64,000 nucleotides of DNA from DASXUG01 sp964620425 (GTDB lineage: Bacteria > Pseudomonadota > Gammaproteobacteria > Burkholderiales > Methylophilaceae). The translations under genes and the position numbers were made by a program. The first letter of the stretch is position 1; each line of letters starts with the position of its first letter. This document shows, piece after piece, positions 15,481 through 24,852 of this stretch. Location: the NCBI GenBank assembly GCA_964620425.1, contig CAZUGV010000005.1, forward strand, positions 1 through 64,000. The letters run 5' to 3'. The notes under the pieces are model-generated. The model had not been told where the DNA came from, did no database searches, and worked only from the letters and a program-made list of their open reading frames with translations.

Positions 15481-17223
15481 ATGGGCACAGAAAAAAACAT
15501 CAGCTTTAGCATGCATGGCCTTGGTGTATCTGGCGGCATCGCGATTGGTCAAGCACATTTAGTGTCACATGCTTTACTTGAGGTTTCACATTTCAAAATC
15601 CCCAAAGCGGCAATAAAAGATGAACAAGCACGGTTTGACCAAGCTATTGCAACCGTTAAATCTGATTTAGAAATTGTTCGCAAACAATTACCCGCCAAAG
15701 CGCCTGCCGAGTTAGAGGCGTTTGTAAATACGCATTTGATGATTTTGGCAGACCACACGCTGGCGGATGACCCCAAAAAAATCATTCAGCAAGAGCTTTG
15801 CAATGCAGAATGGGCTGTTAAACAGCAAATGGAAAGCATTGTTGAGCAGTTTGAAGCGATTGAAGATGAGTATCTAAGAGAGCGCAAACAAGATGTTGTG
15901 CAGGTGGTAGAGCGCATTATCAAAGTGCTGCTTGGCCACCCCAGTCAAGTGCAAATCAAACCGCAAAAAAACGACATTATTCTGGTTGCGCATGATTTAT
16001 CTCCCGCCGATGCCATTCAATTTAAGCAACATCACTTTGCGGCTTTTATTACCGATGTCGGCGGTGCGACTTCACATACGGCCATCTTAGCGCGTAGTTT
16101 AAACATACCTTCGATTGTCGCATTGCAGCGCGCGCGCAACCTTATTAGCGATGGCGAGTTGATCATTGTCGATGGCGACCAAGGCGTTGTGATTGCCAGC
16201 CCAGATAAATACACGCTTGCCGAATACAAGTTACGCCAAGAGCAGTGGGAAATCGAGCAACAAAAACTCAAACGCATCAAAACCACGAAGGCGATGACGC
16301 TCGATGGTACCGATATTGAGATTCACGCCAATATCGAAATACCAAGCGATGTATCCAAAGTAAAAGAATCTGGCGCGACAGGGATTGGCCTCTACCGTAC
16401 CGAATTTTTGTTCATGAATCGGCGAGAAATGCCCGACGAAGAAGAGCAATTTAAGGCGTATCAGCTCGTGGCTGAAACCATGAACCAGCTACCTGTCACC
16501 ATTCGTACTTTGGATTTAGGGGCAGACAAAGAAATGAATCCAGATAGTGAGCGCACCTGCACCAACCCTGCACTGGGCTTGCGTGCTATCCGCTTGTGCC
16601 TGTCTGAGCCGCAAATGTTTCATGCGCAACTTCGCGCTTTATTGCGTGCATCGCACTATGGCAATATCAAAATTCTTATCCCTATGTTGTCCTCAATTAC
16701 AGAGTTACGCCAAACCCTCGCAGCGTTGGAAAAAGCCAAACAAAGCTTGCGTACAGACAATTTGCCATTCGATGAAAACATTAAAGTTGGCGGTATGATT
16801 GAGATTCCCGCGGCTGCGCTGTGTGCAGAAGCGTTTGCCAAAGAGCTTGATTTTCTCTCGATTGGCACCAACGATTTAATTCAATACTCACTCGCTATCG
16901 ACCGCACCGATGACACGGTTTCGCATATCTACAACCCTACCCACCCAGCCATACTCATGCTGATTGAACACACCATCCGTGCAGGCATAAAATATGGAAA
17001 ACCAGTTTCCGTTTGCGGCGAAATGGCGGGCGATGCAAAACTGACGCGCCTGTTACTAGGCTTGGGCTTGCGCAACTTCTCAATGCACCCATCCAATGTG
17101 CTTATGGTGAAATACCAAATTCTGCAAACTGATTTACCTTTAATCGCCGCAACAACGCGCAAAATTTTAAATAATTACGAAGCCGATAAAGCCGATGCGT
17201 TATTGCGCAAACTGAACCAATAG
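15481..17223 (+). CDS. ptsI: Phosphoenolpyruvate-protein phosphotransferase (Enzyme I)
   Basis: EI takes phosphate from PEP and gives it to HPr. The 580-aa protein has no N-terminal GAF domain, so it is the sugar-PTS length and not PtsP. The phospho-His is His199 in GGATSHTAILARSLNIPS; the PEP-binding barrel carries RTEFLFMNR, GTNDLIQYSL and the catalytic Cys in VCGEMAGD. It completes the EI-HPr-EIIA relay of this locus. A good ATG follows a 74-bp spacer, and its own promoter is possible but not visible. Confidence 0.96.
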   Translation: MGTEKNISFSMHGLGVSGGIAIGQAHLVSHALLEVSHFKIPKAAIKDEQARFDQAIATVKSDLEIVRKQLPAKAPAELEAFVNTHLMILADHTLADDPKKIIQQELCNAEWAVKQQMESIVEQFEAIEDEYLRERKQDVVQVVERIIKVLLGHPSQVQIKPQKNDIILVAHDLSPADAIQFKQHHFAAFITDVGGATSHTAILARSLNIPSIVALQRARNLISDGELIIVDGDQGVVIASPDKYTLAEYKLRQEQWEIEQQKLKRIKTTKAMTLDGTDIEIHANIEIPSDVSKVKESGATGIGLYRTEFLFMNRREMPDEEEQFKAYQLVAETMNQLPVTIRTLDLGADKEMNPDSERTCTNPALGLRAIRLCLSEPQMFHAQLRALLRASHYGNIKILIPMLSSITELRQTLAALEKAKQSLRTDNLPFDENIKVGGMIEIPAAALCAEAFAKELDFLSIGTNDLIQYSLAIDRTDDTVSHIYNPTHPAILMLIEHTIRAGIKYGKPVSVCGEMAGDAKLTRLLLGLGLRNFSMHPSNVLMVKYQILQTDLPLIAATTRKILNNYEADKADALLRKLNQ

Positions 17224-17256
17224 CCACGCAAAAGCTAACCCACGAGGAGCACTCAA

Positions 17257-17598
17257 ATGGCGGATATAGAAAACAGCATTAGCAATGACGACAAAAATAT
17301 CGCCGTTATCGCCCACTTAGGCGGCACGGTTTTTAGCGTGTTTCCCAGTCTCATTATCTGGTGGTTAAAAAAAGACGATAGCGCCTATATTGCCGAACAA
17401 GCACGAGAGGCATTGAATTTTCAAATCACCATCCTCATTGTTTCATTTATCAGTTCAGTGCTGGTAGTGATTCTGGTTGGATTTTTATTGCTAGGTTTTA
17501 TCTGGTTCGCCAACGTAATTCTTTGCATATTGGCGGCGGTAGCTGCCAGCAAGGGGGAACATTATCAATACCCATTTAGTCTACGACTCATTAGTTAA
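17257..17598 (+). CDS. DUF4870 domain membrane protein
   Basis: This 113-aa protein has three membrane segments. The family pattern is clear: NIAVIAHLGGTVFSVFPSLIIWWLKKDDS, then EQAREALNFQITI and a C-terminal EHYQYPFSLRLIS. The start ATG 17257 has a strong GAGGAG site. DUF4870 proteins are of unknown function. It is 33 bases after ptsI and 20 before prlC, so it is probably co-transcribed with one of them. Confidence 0.88.
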   Translation: MADIENSISNDDKNIAVIAHLGGTVFSVFPSLIIWWLKKDDSAYIAEQAREALNFQITILIVSFISSVLVVILVGFLLLGFIWFANVILCILAAVAASKGEHYQYPFSLRLIS

Positions 17599-17617
17599 AT
17601 ATTTTTAAGGAAACACT

Positions 17618-19678
17618 GTGTCTCAACAAGATTTGCAAACCAACCCACTCTTATTCTTTTCAGGTCTCCCCAAATTTAATGAAGTAAAGCCTGAACATGT
17701 CAGCCCTGCCATTGATAGCTTAATCGCAGAAGGCCGCGCGTTAGTAGAAACGCTGGTCGCCCAAACTGAAGCGCCAACATGGGAAAACTTTGCCCTTAAA
17801 CTTGAAGACCACAGTGAAAAATTAAGCCGCGCTTGGAGCCAAGTAGGCCATATGAATGCGGTGGTGAACAGCCCTGAATTACGCGAAGCTTACAACGACA
17901 ATTTAGCCAAGCTCACCGACTTTGGTAGCGATATTTCACAAGATGAACGCCTATACGCCAAATATAAGGCGATTCAAGCCAGCCCCGCATTTGCCAGCCT
18001 GACGCCCACGCAACAAACCATCATCAATCACGAAGTGCGCGATTTTAAACTAGGCGGTGCTGAGCTACCTGCTGACCAAAAGGCGCGCTTTAAAACCGTG
18101 AGTGAAGAGCTTTCTAAGCTAGGCTCTAAATTTGAAGAACATATTTTAGATAACACCAACGATTTTAAGCATATCGTTGAAAATGTAGCCGATTTAGCAG
18201 GCTTGCCTGAAGATGCAATTGAAGCCGCACTTGAATCTGCGAAGGCGGATGATAAAGCTGGTTATCAATTTACGCTCCACTTTCCATCCTATATGCCTTT
18301 GTTGCAATATGCTGATAACCGTGCGCTCCGCGAAACCATGTACCGCGCCTATGCCACCCGCGCTTCTGAGTTCAGCAAACCCGAATGGGATAACACAGGC
18401 TTGATTAAAGAAATCCTCAAGCTCAAACAAGAAGAAGCCAAAACACTAGGCTTTAAAAATTATGCAGAGCTCTCACTCACCACCAAAATGGCAGATAGCC
18501 CCAAACAAGTGACCGAGTTTTTAGACACCCTGGCCAAACGCGCCAAGCCTTATGCCGAGCGTGATATGGCTGAGTTGGTTGAATATGCTAAAAAACTTGG
18601 CATTACCGACATGCAAGCATGGGATGTTGCCTATGTGAGCGAAAAGCTACGCCAAGAAAAATACGCGTTTTCAGACCAAGAAGTGAAACAATATTTCCCA
18701 GAAAGCAAAGTGCTGGCTGGGCTATTTAAAGTCACCGAAACCATTTTTGGCGTACAAGTGCGCAAGGCAGAAGCCCCGCTTTGGCACGCAGATGCGAGCT
18801 TTTATGAAATTAGTGATACCTCAAACAAGCCCATCGCTTACTTTTATTTAGACCTGTACGCGCGCAACGGAAAACGTGGCGGTGCATGGATGGATGACTG
18901 CATTACCCGCCGCAAAAAAGCCAATCCAGAAAATAAGATGATAGTTGAATTGCCTGTAGCTTATTTAACTTGTAACTTCTCCGCGCCAGTCGGTGGCAAA
19001 CCAGCGTTATTCACGCACGATGAAGTCATCACCATGTTCCACGAATTTGGTCACGGCCTACACCACATGCTCACCCAAGTCGATGAATACGGCGTATCAG
19101 GCATCAAAGGCGTGGAGTGGGATGCAGTCGAACTCCCCAGCCAATTCATGGAAAACTTCTGCTGGGAGTGGGAAGTGCTACGCCATATGACCGCGCATGT
19201 AGACACAGGCGCGCAATTGCCGCGTGAGTTATTCGACAAAATGGTCGCCGCTAAAAATTTCCAAGCAGGCATGCAAACCGTTCGCCAAATAGAGTTTTCA
19301 CTGTTTGATATGCGCTTGCATGGCGACTTCGACCCCAACGGCAAACTCACGGCTCTAGATGTCATCGAACAAGTGCGCGATGAAGTCGCTGTGATTAGAC
19401 CACCCAAATTTAACCGCTTCCCCAATAGCTTTAGCCATATCTTCGCAGGTGGTTATGCGGCAGGTTACTACAGCTACAAATGGGCAGAGGTGTTATCTGC
19501 CGATGCTTACAGCTTGTTTGAAGAACTAGGCGTGCTTTCTGAGCAAGCTGGCTCACGCTTTAAAAATGAAGTGCTAGCCAAAGGCGGCTCACGCCCAGCG
19601 ATGGAATCCTTTGTGGCATTTAGAGGTAGAGAGCCTAGCTTGGATGCGTTGTTGCGGCATAATGGGATGGCGAGTTAG
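17618..19678 (+). CDS. prlC: Oligopeptidase A, M3 family zinc metallopeptidase
   Basis: This cytoplasmic peptidase degrades oligopeptides and cleaved signal peptides. The 686-aa length matches the family. The zinc motif HEFGH is at residues 475-479 in MFHEFGHGLHHML, and the downstream EFSLFDMRLH and AGYYSYKWAEVLSADAY segments are typical. The start is GTG 17618 with AAGGAAA before it. Its last codons (GTTGCGGCATAATGGGAT at 19651-19668) are repeated downstream at 19727-19744 around a REP element, so the 3' end has been rearranged without loss of the gene. Confidence 0.95.
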   Translation: MSQQDLQTNPLLFFSGLPKFNEVKPEHVSPAIDSLIAEGRALVETLVAQTEAPTWENFALKLEDHSEKLSRAWSQVGHMNAVVNSPELREAYNDNLAKLTDFGSDISQDERLYAKYKAIQASPAFASLTPTQQTIINHEVRDFKLGGAELPADQKARFKTVSEELSKLGSKFEEHILDNTNDFKHIVENVADLAGLPEDAIEAALESAKADDKAGYQFTLHFPSYMPLLQYADNRALRETMYRAYATRASEFSKPEWDNTGLIKEILKLKQEEAKTLGFKNYAELSLTTKMADSPKQVTEFLDTLAKRAKPYAERDMAELVEYAKKLGITDMQAWDVAYVSEKLRQEKYAFSDQEVKQYFPESKVLAGLFKVTETIFGVQVRKAEAPLWHADASFYEISDTSNKPIAYFYLDLYARNGKRGGAWMDDCITRRKKANPENKMIVELPVAYLTCNFSAPVGGKPALFTHDEVITMFHEFGHGLHHMLTQVDEYGVSGIKGVEWDAVELPSQFMENFCWEWEVLRHMTAHVDTGAQLPRELFDKMVAAKNFQAGMQTVRQIEFSLFDMRLHGDFDPNGKLTALDVIEQVRDEVAVIRPPKFNRFPNSFSHIFAGGYAAGYYSYKWAEVLSADAYSLFEELGVLSEQAGSRFKNEVLAKGGSRPAMESFVAFRGREPSLDALLRHNGMAS

Positions 19679-19692
19679 TTTCATGATTGCGA

Positions 19693-19722
19693 ACGCGCGG
19701 GCAACAAGTTGCCCACCCTACA
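19693..19722 (-). repeat. REP hairpin element 1
   Basis: The sequence GCGCGGGCAACAAGTTGCCCACCCTAC forms a hairpin with GGGCAAC/GTTGCCC arms and ends in CTAC, that is GTAG on the minus strand. It lies between two copies of an 18-bp repeat derived from the end of prlC. It belongs with the other REP elements at 20481, 20533, 21152, 40198 and 40248. Confidence 0.85.
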
Positions 19723-19756
19723 AACTGTTGCGGCATAATGGGATTGCAAATTAAAT

Positions 19757-20476
19757 ATGCCAAGTTTAGTTTGGGGTATGCATCCCGAAGAGGCCTATAG
19801 AAACCCATATGAATACGAAGTTCAAGAACAATTCATAAGAGAAGCCTCTGCAACGCTATATAAGTTAAACACGCTTCTTGATGCGTATACAATGAAGTTT
19901 CACCAAGATGACTTGTCTCTTGAAAAGGCAACTTGGATGCTCTCGTTAGACCTTGTCGATTCTCTTAAAGAAAGTCTTGAACTATTGGGCGAGAAAAGAC
20001 ATCGAGTCGCCTTTAGACTATTTAGAGATGCCGTTGAAACTATTGATTTACTAAAGGTTTTACATGCTGGAAGTCCGAAATCAGCTGCATTTCTATCTGA
20101 ATGGTATATGAATGAAAGCCCTAGGCATTTTGAACTTAGAGAATATATCAAAAAAACTCTAGGCAAAGAGGCCGCGACACAAAGGGAAGATTACTACAAA
20201 CAAATTTCAAAATTTACACACAGAACCTATAGGGCTTTGCTTAAGGGATTTTCACTAGGACATGGCAATATGATGGTTCATGATTCACACTATAAGTCAG
20301 GATTGCTAGTACTACCTCATACAATAGCATCAGGTTATGCAACACTCGCAGATTTGATAATCCAAGCAGTAGAAATCTTGTCGAATTGTTGTATTCTCAA
20401 ATCAGATGAAGTTACCTCTGCATTTAAATCATCATTGGAAACAAATACAATTCCTAGGCGATTCGTTCCAAATTAG
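19757..20476 (+). CDS. Unrecognised 239-aa protein between REP elements
   Basis: The family is not recognised. The protein is mostly alpha-helical and soluble, with no signal peptide. An aromatic, charged N-terminus (PEEAYRNPYEYEVQEQF) leads into helical segments, a central FRLFRDAVETIDLL motif, and a KFTHRTYRALLKGFSLGHGN stretch that resembles helical HEPN-like proteins only loosely. The codon use is more A+T-rich than prlC. It sits between REP 1 and REP 2, next to a REP-associated transposase, which suggests acquisition after the prlC end was rearranged. No ribosome site is strong before ATG 19757. Confidence 0.65.
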   Translation: MPSLVWGMHPEEAYRNPYEYEVQEQFIREASATLYKLNTLLDAYTMKFHQDDLSLEKATWMLSLDLVDSLKESLELLGEKRHRVAFRLFRDAVETIDLLKVLHAGSPKSAAFLSEWYMNESPRHFELREYIKKTLGKEAATQREDYYKQISKFTHRTYRALLKGFSLGHGNMMVHDSHYKSGLLVLPHTIASGYATLADLIIQAVEILSNCCILKSDEVTSAFKSSLETNTIPRRFVPN

Positions 20477-20480
20477 CCAA

Positions 20481-20510
20481 GTAGGGTGGGCAACTTGTTG
20501 CCCACGCGTA
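20481..20510 (+). repeat. REP hairpin element 2
   Basis: GTAGGGTGGGCAACTTGTTGCCCACGCG begins with the GTAG tetranucleotide and folds through GTGGGCAAC/GTTGCCCAC. It starts four bases after the stop of the 239-aa gene and is opposite in direction to REP 3, 22 bases away. The pair forms a bacterial interspersed mosaic element. Confidence 0.88.
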
Positions 20511-20532
20511 ACAAACCTCAATATTTCAACAA

Positions 20533-20562
20533 CCGCGTGGGCAGAAATCTGCCCACCCTACA
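20533..20562 (-). repeat. REP hairpin element 3
   Basis: CGCGTGGGCAGAAATCTGCCCACCCTAC folds through GTGGGCAGA/TCTGCCCAC and ends in CTAC (GTAG on the minus strand). Its loop-side bases differ from REP 2 with both arms changed together, so pairing is kept. It lies 20 bases beyond the stop codon of the RAYT gene. Confidence 0.88.
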
Positions 20563-20582
20563 AAACTACAAAACCACAAAAA

Positions 20583-21128
20583 TCACTCGCCAAAATTGGC
20601 TTTATCAAACTGTACCGATACACCCCAATTTTCCGCATAAACACCTTGCTTCACATATCGATGAAAACTGGAATGTGGCCAATCACTTACTCGACTGACT
20701 AAACCATGTTTGACGGGGTTAAAATGCACATAATCCATGTGATTTGCATAATCTGCGTCATCACGAATTAAATGTTCCCAATATCGACGTTGCCATAGGG
20801 TGGATTCACGATGTTTGGTTTTGGATGCGGTCATCAATGCTGGTTGATGCAAAATATCGCCACACGCCAAGGTCACGTAACGTTTAATCAATCGCCATCG
20901 GTTAGCGAAATCTGAATCATTGTGTGGCAATGTCCAAATGGCGTGCATATGGTCGGGCAATATGACCCATGCATCAATGGTGAAAGGGTATTTTTCTCGC
21001 GTTTTTTCAATGGCTGTACGTAGGGCGCTTAACACATTCTCATTGCATAAAAAGTCACGCCGCTGGTAGGTAACAACGGTGAAAAAGTATGTGACTCCTG
21101 CAAGACTCGCGCGACGGTAATGTGTCAT
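20583..21128 (-). CDS. REP-associated tyrosine transposase (RAYT, Y1 family)
   Basis: RAYTs are IS200/IS605-like single-strand DNA transferases that act on REP sequences. The 181-aa protein has the opening YRRASLAGVTYFFTVVTYQRR, the HUH metal motif in LPDHMHAIWTLP, and the catalytic tyrosine in YANHMDYVHFNPVKHGL. The C-terminus WPHSSFHRYV is typical. REP hairpins flank it at 20533-20562 and 21152-21182, the standard arrangement for such a gene with its own REP family. ATG 21128 is used. RAYTs are usually single-copy and domesticated, not free transposons. Confidence 0.93.
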   Translation of the reverse strand: MTHYRRASLAGVTYFFTVVTYQRRDFLCNENVLSALRTAIEKTREKYPFTIDAWVILPDHMHAIWTLPHNDSDFANRWRLIKRYVTLACGDILHQPALMTASKTKHRESTLWQRRYWEHLIRDDADYANHMDYVHFNPVKHGLVSRVSDWPHSSFHRYVKQGVYAENWGVSVQFDKANFGE

Positions 21129-21151
21129 TGTGGTATTTTAGCTAGGTTTAT

Positions 21152-21182
21152 TACGCGTGGGCAAACAAGTTGCCCACCCTAC
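21152..21182 (-). repeat. REP hairpin element 4
   Basis: ACGCGTGGGCAAACAAGTTGCCCACCCTAC ends in CTAC (GTAG on the minus strand) and has GTGGGCAA/TTGCCCAC arms. It lies just upstream of the RAYT gene and only 12 bases before the tpm start, so it may also influence tpm expression. Confidence 0.87.
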
Positions 21183-21194
21183 AAATGGAGCAAT

Positions 21195-21836
21195 ATGCAA
21201 CACGATTTTTGGCACACTAAATGGCAGAAAAACGAGATAGGCTTTCACTTGCCTGAGGCTAACCCTTTACTCGTTAAACATTTCCCTGCATTACAACTCA
21301 AACAAGGCGCGCGCGTATTTTTGCCTTTGTGCGGTAAAACTTTAGATATTGCTTGGCTCTTAGGGCAAGGCTTTCGTGTAACGGGTGCGGAATTAAGCCA
21401 AATTGCGATTGATGATTTATTTAAAAGCCTGAATTTAACGCCAACAATCACACAAACAGGTGAACTCACGCATTACAGCGCGGCAAATATTGATATGTTT
21501 GTGGGCGATATTTTCAAACTCACGCCTGATATATTAGGCGCTGTAGATGCAGTGTATGACCGTGCAGCTTTGGTAGCGTTGCCTGAAGACATGCGTAAAG
21601 CTTATACCGCGCATTTAATGGCGCTCACGCAAAACGTACCGCAGTTACTTATTTGTTTTGAATATGACCAAACCATACACGCTGGCCCGCCATTTTCAAT
21701 TACCGCAAACGAAGTAAATCAGCATTATCAACAAGTTTATAGTCTAAACCTGCTGGCAAGTGAAACGATGGCAAATGGCTTAAAAGGCAAACACCCTGCC
21801 ACCGAGCAAGTGTGGTGGCTTAATCCATTAGCTTAA
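21195..21836 (+). CDS. tpm: Thiopurine S-methyltransferase family protein
   Basis: TPMT-like enzymes transfer methyl from SAM to thiol, selenium or tellurium compounds. From ATG 21195 the protein is 213 aa and starts QHDFWHTKWQKNEIGFH, the classical opening of bacterial TPMT. VFLPLCGKTLDIAWLLGQGFRVTGAELS is the SAM-binding region, and YDRAALVALPEDMR is also conserved. An in-frame ATG at 21120 would run through REP 4 and is rejected. GGAG at 21187-21190 is a close ribosome site directly after the REP hairpin. Confidence 0.92.
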   Translation: MQHDFWHTKWQKNEIGFHLPEANPLLVKHFPALQLKQGARVFLPLCGKTLDIAWLLGQGFRVTGAELSQIAIDDLFKSLNLTPTITQTGELTHYSAANIDMFVGDIFKLTPDILGAVDAVYDRAALVALPEDMRKAYTAHLMALTQNVPQLLICFEYDQTIHAGPPFSITANEVNQHYQQVYSLNLLASETMANGLKGKHPATEQVWWLNPLA

Positions 21837-21959
21837 GCGGTTATGCTGAGATGATTTGCGCCAAACTGGGCTTCAGTTGATAGCAGTTTTCTGACACAAA
21901 AGTACTGAGTGCGCAGTATGGCTAGCTACTTTTTGCGTAATACGGGGATATTTTTATCT

Positions 21960-23207
21960 CTAAACACTTTGACTCTCCAACTCTGCCGACCATTGCATGG
22001 CTTGCAACTGAATTTCGGTTAGTTCGTTCACTGAGATTCCCATACCGCGAATTTTGTCGTTTGCTCCAGCAAAGTTGCCTTCTTCTATTAACTCTGCAAG
22101 TGCAAGCAATGCGCCGAGTTCACCTTCGTGTTTAAGAATAGCCGCACGCATTTCCTCTGAAATCCCAACTGAATCTAGAAGCTCCAAAAGTGGTGTCTGC
22201 ATCACTACGTCTGCCATTGATAGCATGCCAGCCATAAATGCTTGATCGCTTAAATTTTGCACATGGCTATCCATTTTTTTGGCGAGCAGTTCCATCAGGC
22301 GAGCGCGATTTGCCACTTGCAATAATAAGCTACTGCCTGCTGTGCCATCGGGAGATGAGTATAGTAACAACTGTACCCAACGTAGCAGTTGTTTTTGACC
22401 AAGCACTACAATCGCTTGGCGTAATGAAGTCACTGGCGGACGACTACCAATAATGGCCACCGAGTTAACTAGCCTGAGTAGGTTAATGCTTAAGCTTGGG
22501 CTGTCTTTAAACAAAGGTTCTAATTGCGTCAAGGTGGCATCACCAAGCAACATACCCATAATGCGCATTAAACTTGTGTGATAACTTTGCGGTTTTTTGC
22601 TGCGTAAAATGGTAGGTTTGGCAAAGAAAAAACCTTGGTAGAGATCAAAACCAAGCGGTGTGCATGCAATAAAATCGCTTTCTAGCTCTACATTTTCAGC
22701 AATTAATTTGGCATTTGAATATTTTTTTAATTGGGTAATCAATAGCCCAAGTTTCTCTGTGGGGGTGGTAACTACATTCACCTTGATGAAGTCTAAAATC
22801 GGCAATAAAGATGCATACTCAGAGCGATATTTAAAATTGTTTAAGCTAATTTTAAAGCCAAGTTCTTTTAGTTCTTTGCAACGTAGAATAATCGAGGGAG
22901 TAATCGGCACATCCTCTAAAATCTCCAGCACAATACGCTCTGCGGGTAATAGTTCTAAGGTTTCATTCATCAAAAAACTAGCGGATACGTTAATAAAACC
23001 AAGATGGTTGCTAATGACATGGTGAATACCAAACTGACTCAGTGTGTTGATAATCACGGCTGAAGTCGCAGCTACATCGTCATTGATATGTCCTTCTAGC
23101 AGGCTGTTGGCAGAGCGAAACAACAGCTCATAAGCTACAATTTTGCGCTGCTCGTCTAATATAGGTTGGCGACCTAAAAATACTTCAGGATTACTGGACT
23201 CACTCAT
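21960..23207 (-). CDS. EAL-HDOD signalling protein (YuxH-like), EAL probably inactive
   Basis: This 415-aa protein has an N-terminal EAL-like domain (FLGRQPILDEQRKIVAYELLFR, about residues 10-205) and a C-terminal HDOD domain (about 210-400, with LLRLVNSVAIIGSRPPVTSLRQAIVVLG). The EAL catalytic signature is altered: the expected EAL is seen only as YELLFR, and several acidic metal ligands are not obvious (KISLNNF, AENVE). It therefore probably binds partners or c-di-GMP without hydrolysing it. It is divergent from mpl across a 265-bp region. Confidence 0.87.
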   Translation of the reverse strand: MSESSNPEVFLGRQPILDEQRKIVAYELLFRSANSLLEGHINDDVAATSAVIINTLSQFGIHHVISNHLGFINVSASFLMNETLELLPAERIVLEILEDVPITPSIILRCKELKELGFKISLNNFKYRSEYASLLPILDFIKVNVVTTPTEKLGLLITQLKKYSNAKLIAENVELESDFIACTPLGFDLYQGFFFAKPTILRSKKPQSYHTSLMRIMGMLLGDATLTQLEPLFKDSPSLSINLLRLVNSVAIIGSRPPVTSLRQAIVVLGQKQLLRWVQLLLYSSPDGTAGSSLLLQVANRARLMELLAKKMDSHVQNLSDQAFMAGMLSMADVVMQTPLLELLDSVGISEEMRAAILKHEGELGALLALAELIEEGNFAGANDKIRGMGISVNELTEIQLQAMQWSAELESQSV

Positions 23208-23472
23208 GAATTGACCCTAACGTCTGTCTGTTTTACACAACATAAATTGACTATTTCAATTGCCATTTATATCGCTTACGGACTACAAGTTTGATACCGA
23301 ATAGCTTAATCACTCAAGCGTTCAAACGCATGGTAAATACATATCGGCAATTTGATACCAGTACTTGAGTGCAAATCAAAAAAAAATGACTTTTTAATGC
23401 GGCATCGATAACTCTCAATACGAGTTATGCATTGAGTTTGTTACAATTGAGAAAATTTTTAGAACTGGTTAT

Positions 23473-24852
23473 ATGCATATTCACATTATTGGTATTTGCG
23501 GTACATTTATGGGCGGCATTGCGGTGTTAGCAAAGCAAGCAGGGCATCGTGTCACAGGCTGTGATGCAAATGTTTATCCACCGATGAGCACACAGCTAGA
23601 AGCGCAAGGCATTGAACTGTTAGAGGGGTTCTCCCCAGACCAAGTTAAACTGAACCCAGATATTTATGTAATTGGAAATGTGGTATCACGCGGCAACCCA
23701 TTAATGGAAGAAATTTTGAACCTTGGCTTGCCTTATATTTCAGGTCCGCAATGGTTGGCAGAAAATGTATTGCAGGGTAAATGGGTGCTTGCGGTGGCTG
23801 GCACGCATGGCAAAACCACGACCAGTTCGATGCTTGCGTGGGTGTTGGAATATGCAGGGCTAGCACCAGGCTTTTTAATTGGAGGGGTGCCTGAAAACTT
23901 CGGCATTTCTGCGCGTTTGCCTGCAACACCCACACAAGATGAAAAAAGCACCTCTCCGTTTTTTGTGATTGAGGCGGATGAATACGATACCGCATTTTTT
24001 GACAAGCGCTCAAAATTCGTGCATTACCGCCCACGTACGGCGGTTTTGAATAATTTAGAATACGACCATGCGGATATTTTTGAAGACTTAGCCGCGATTG
24101 AAAAACAATTTCATCACTTGGTACGCACTGTGCCGCAGCAGGGGCTGCTGGTAGTCAACGGACGCGAAGAATCCATGCAACGCGTATTAAAACGTGGCTG
24201 TTGGTCGCCTGTTGAATACTTTGCAGGCGAATCAGCAGCTGGTTGGCAATCGACCAATTTTGCTACTGATGGCAGTTTTGATGTGGTGTTTAATCAGCAG
24301 CGAATGGGGCGCGTGGTGTGGGATATTTTAGGCGACCACAATCGCATGAATGCTTTAGCCGTGGTGGCTGCTGCACGCCATGTTGGGGTAACGCCACAGA
24401 TTGCCATTGCTGCATTAGCTGCGTTTAAAAACGTAAAACGCCGCATGGAAGTGCGTGGCGTGGTGAACGGCATTACGGTATATGACGACTTTGCTCACCA
24501 CCCGACCGCCATTACGACCACCGTCGCTGGGTTGCGCCATAAAGTGGGCAACGCCAGAATCCTTGCTGTGCTTGAACCACGCTCTAACACCATGAAGCTA
24601 GGCGTAATGAAAAATGCGCTACCCGCAAGCTTGGTAGAGGCTGATAAAGTATTTTGCTATAGCGCAAATTTAGGGTGGGATGCCAAAGAAGCGCTACAAC
24701 CGATTGCAAATAAAACGGTGGTGAGTGAAGATTTAACCGCACTCATTTCGGCCATTGCAGAGGAAGCACAATCTGGCGACCATCTCTTAATCATGAGTAA
24801 TGGTGGCTTTGGCGGTATTCATGCAAAACTGTTAGAGAGGTTGGCTAGTTGA
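23473..24852 (+). CDS. mpl: UDP-N-acetylmuramate:L-alanyl-gamma-D-glutamyl-meso-diaminopimelate ligase
   Basis: Mpl recycles murein tripeptide by joining it to UDP-MurNAc. The 459-aa Mur-ligase-like protein has a Rossmann N-terminus (HIHIIGICGTFMGGIAVLAKQAGH), the ATP loop GTHGKTTTSSML near residue 110, and VIEADEYDTAFFDKRSKFVHY, a characteristic Mpl segment. The C-terminal domain has VYDDFAHHPTAI. Its stop TGA overlaps the TTG start of the TonB-like gene. Murein recycling fits the lytic transglycosylase gene at 49.2 kb. Confidence 0.95.
   Translation: MHIHIIGICGTFMGGIAVLAKQAGHRVTGCDANVYPPMSTQLEAQGIELLEGFSPDQVKLNPDIYVIGNVVSRGNPLMEEILNLGLPYISGPQWLAENVLQGKWVLAVAGTHGKTTTSSMLAWVLEYAGLAPGFLIGGVPENFGISARLPATPTQDEKSTSPFFVIEADEYDTAFFDKRSKFVHYRPRTAVLNNLEYDHADIFEDLAAIEKQFHHLVRTVPQQGLLVVNGREESMQRVLKRGCWSPVEYFAGESAAGWQSTNFATDGSFDVVFNQQRMGRVVWDILGDHNRMNALAVVAAARHVGVTPQIAIAALAAFKNVKRRMEVRGVVNGITVYDDFAHHPTAITTTVAGLRHKVGNARILAVLEPRSNTMKLGVMKNALPASLVEADKVFCYSANLGWDAKEALQPIANKTVVSEDLTALISAIAEEAQSGDHLLIMSNGGFGGIHAKLLERLAS

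Noticed and set aside
21120..21194. N-terminal extension of tpm
   Set aside because: It reads through a REP hairpin; the family start is at ATG 21195.
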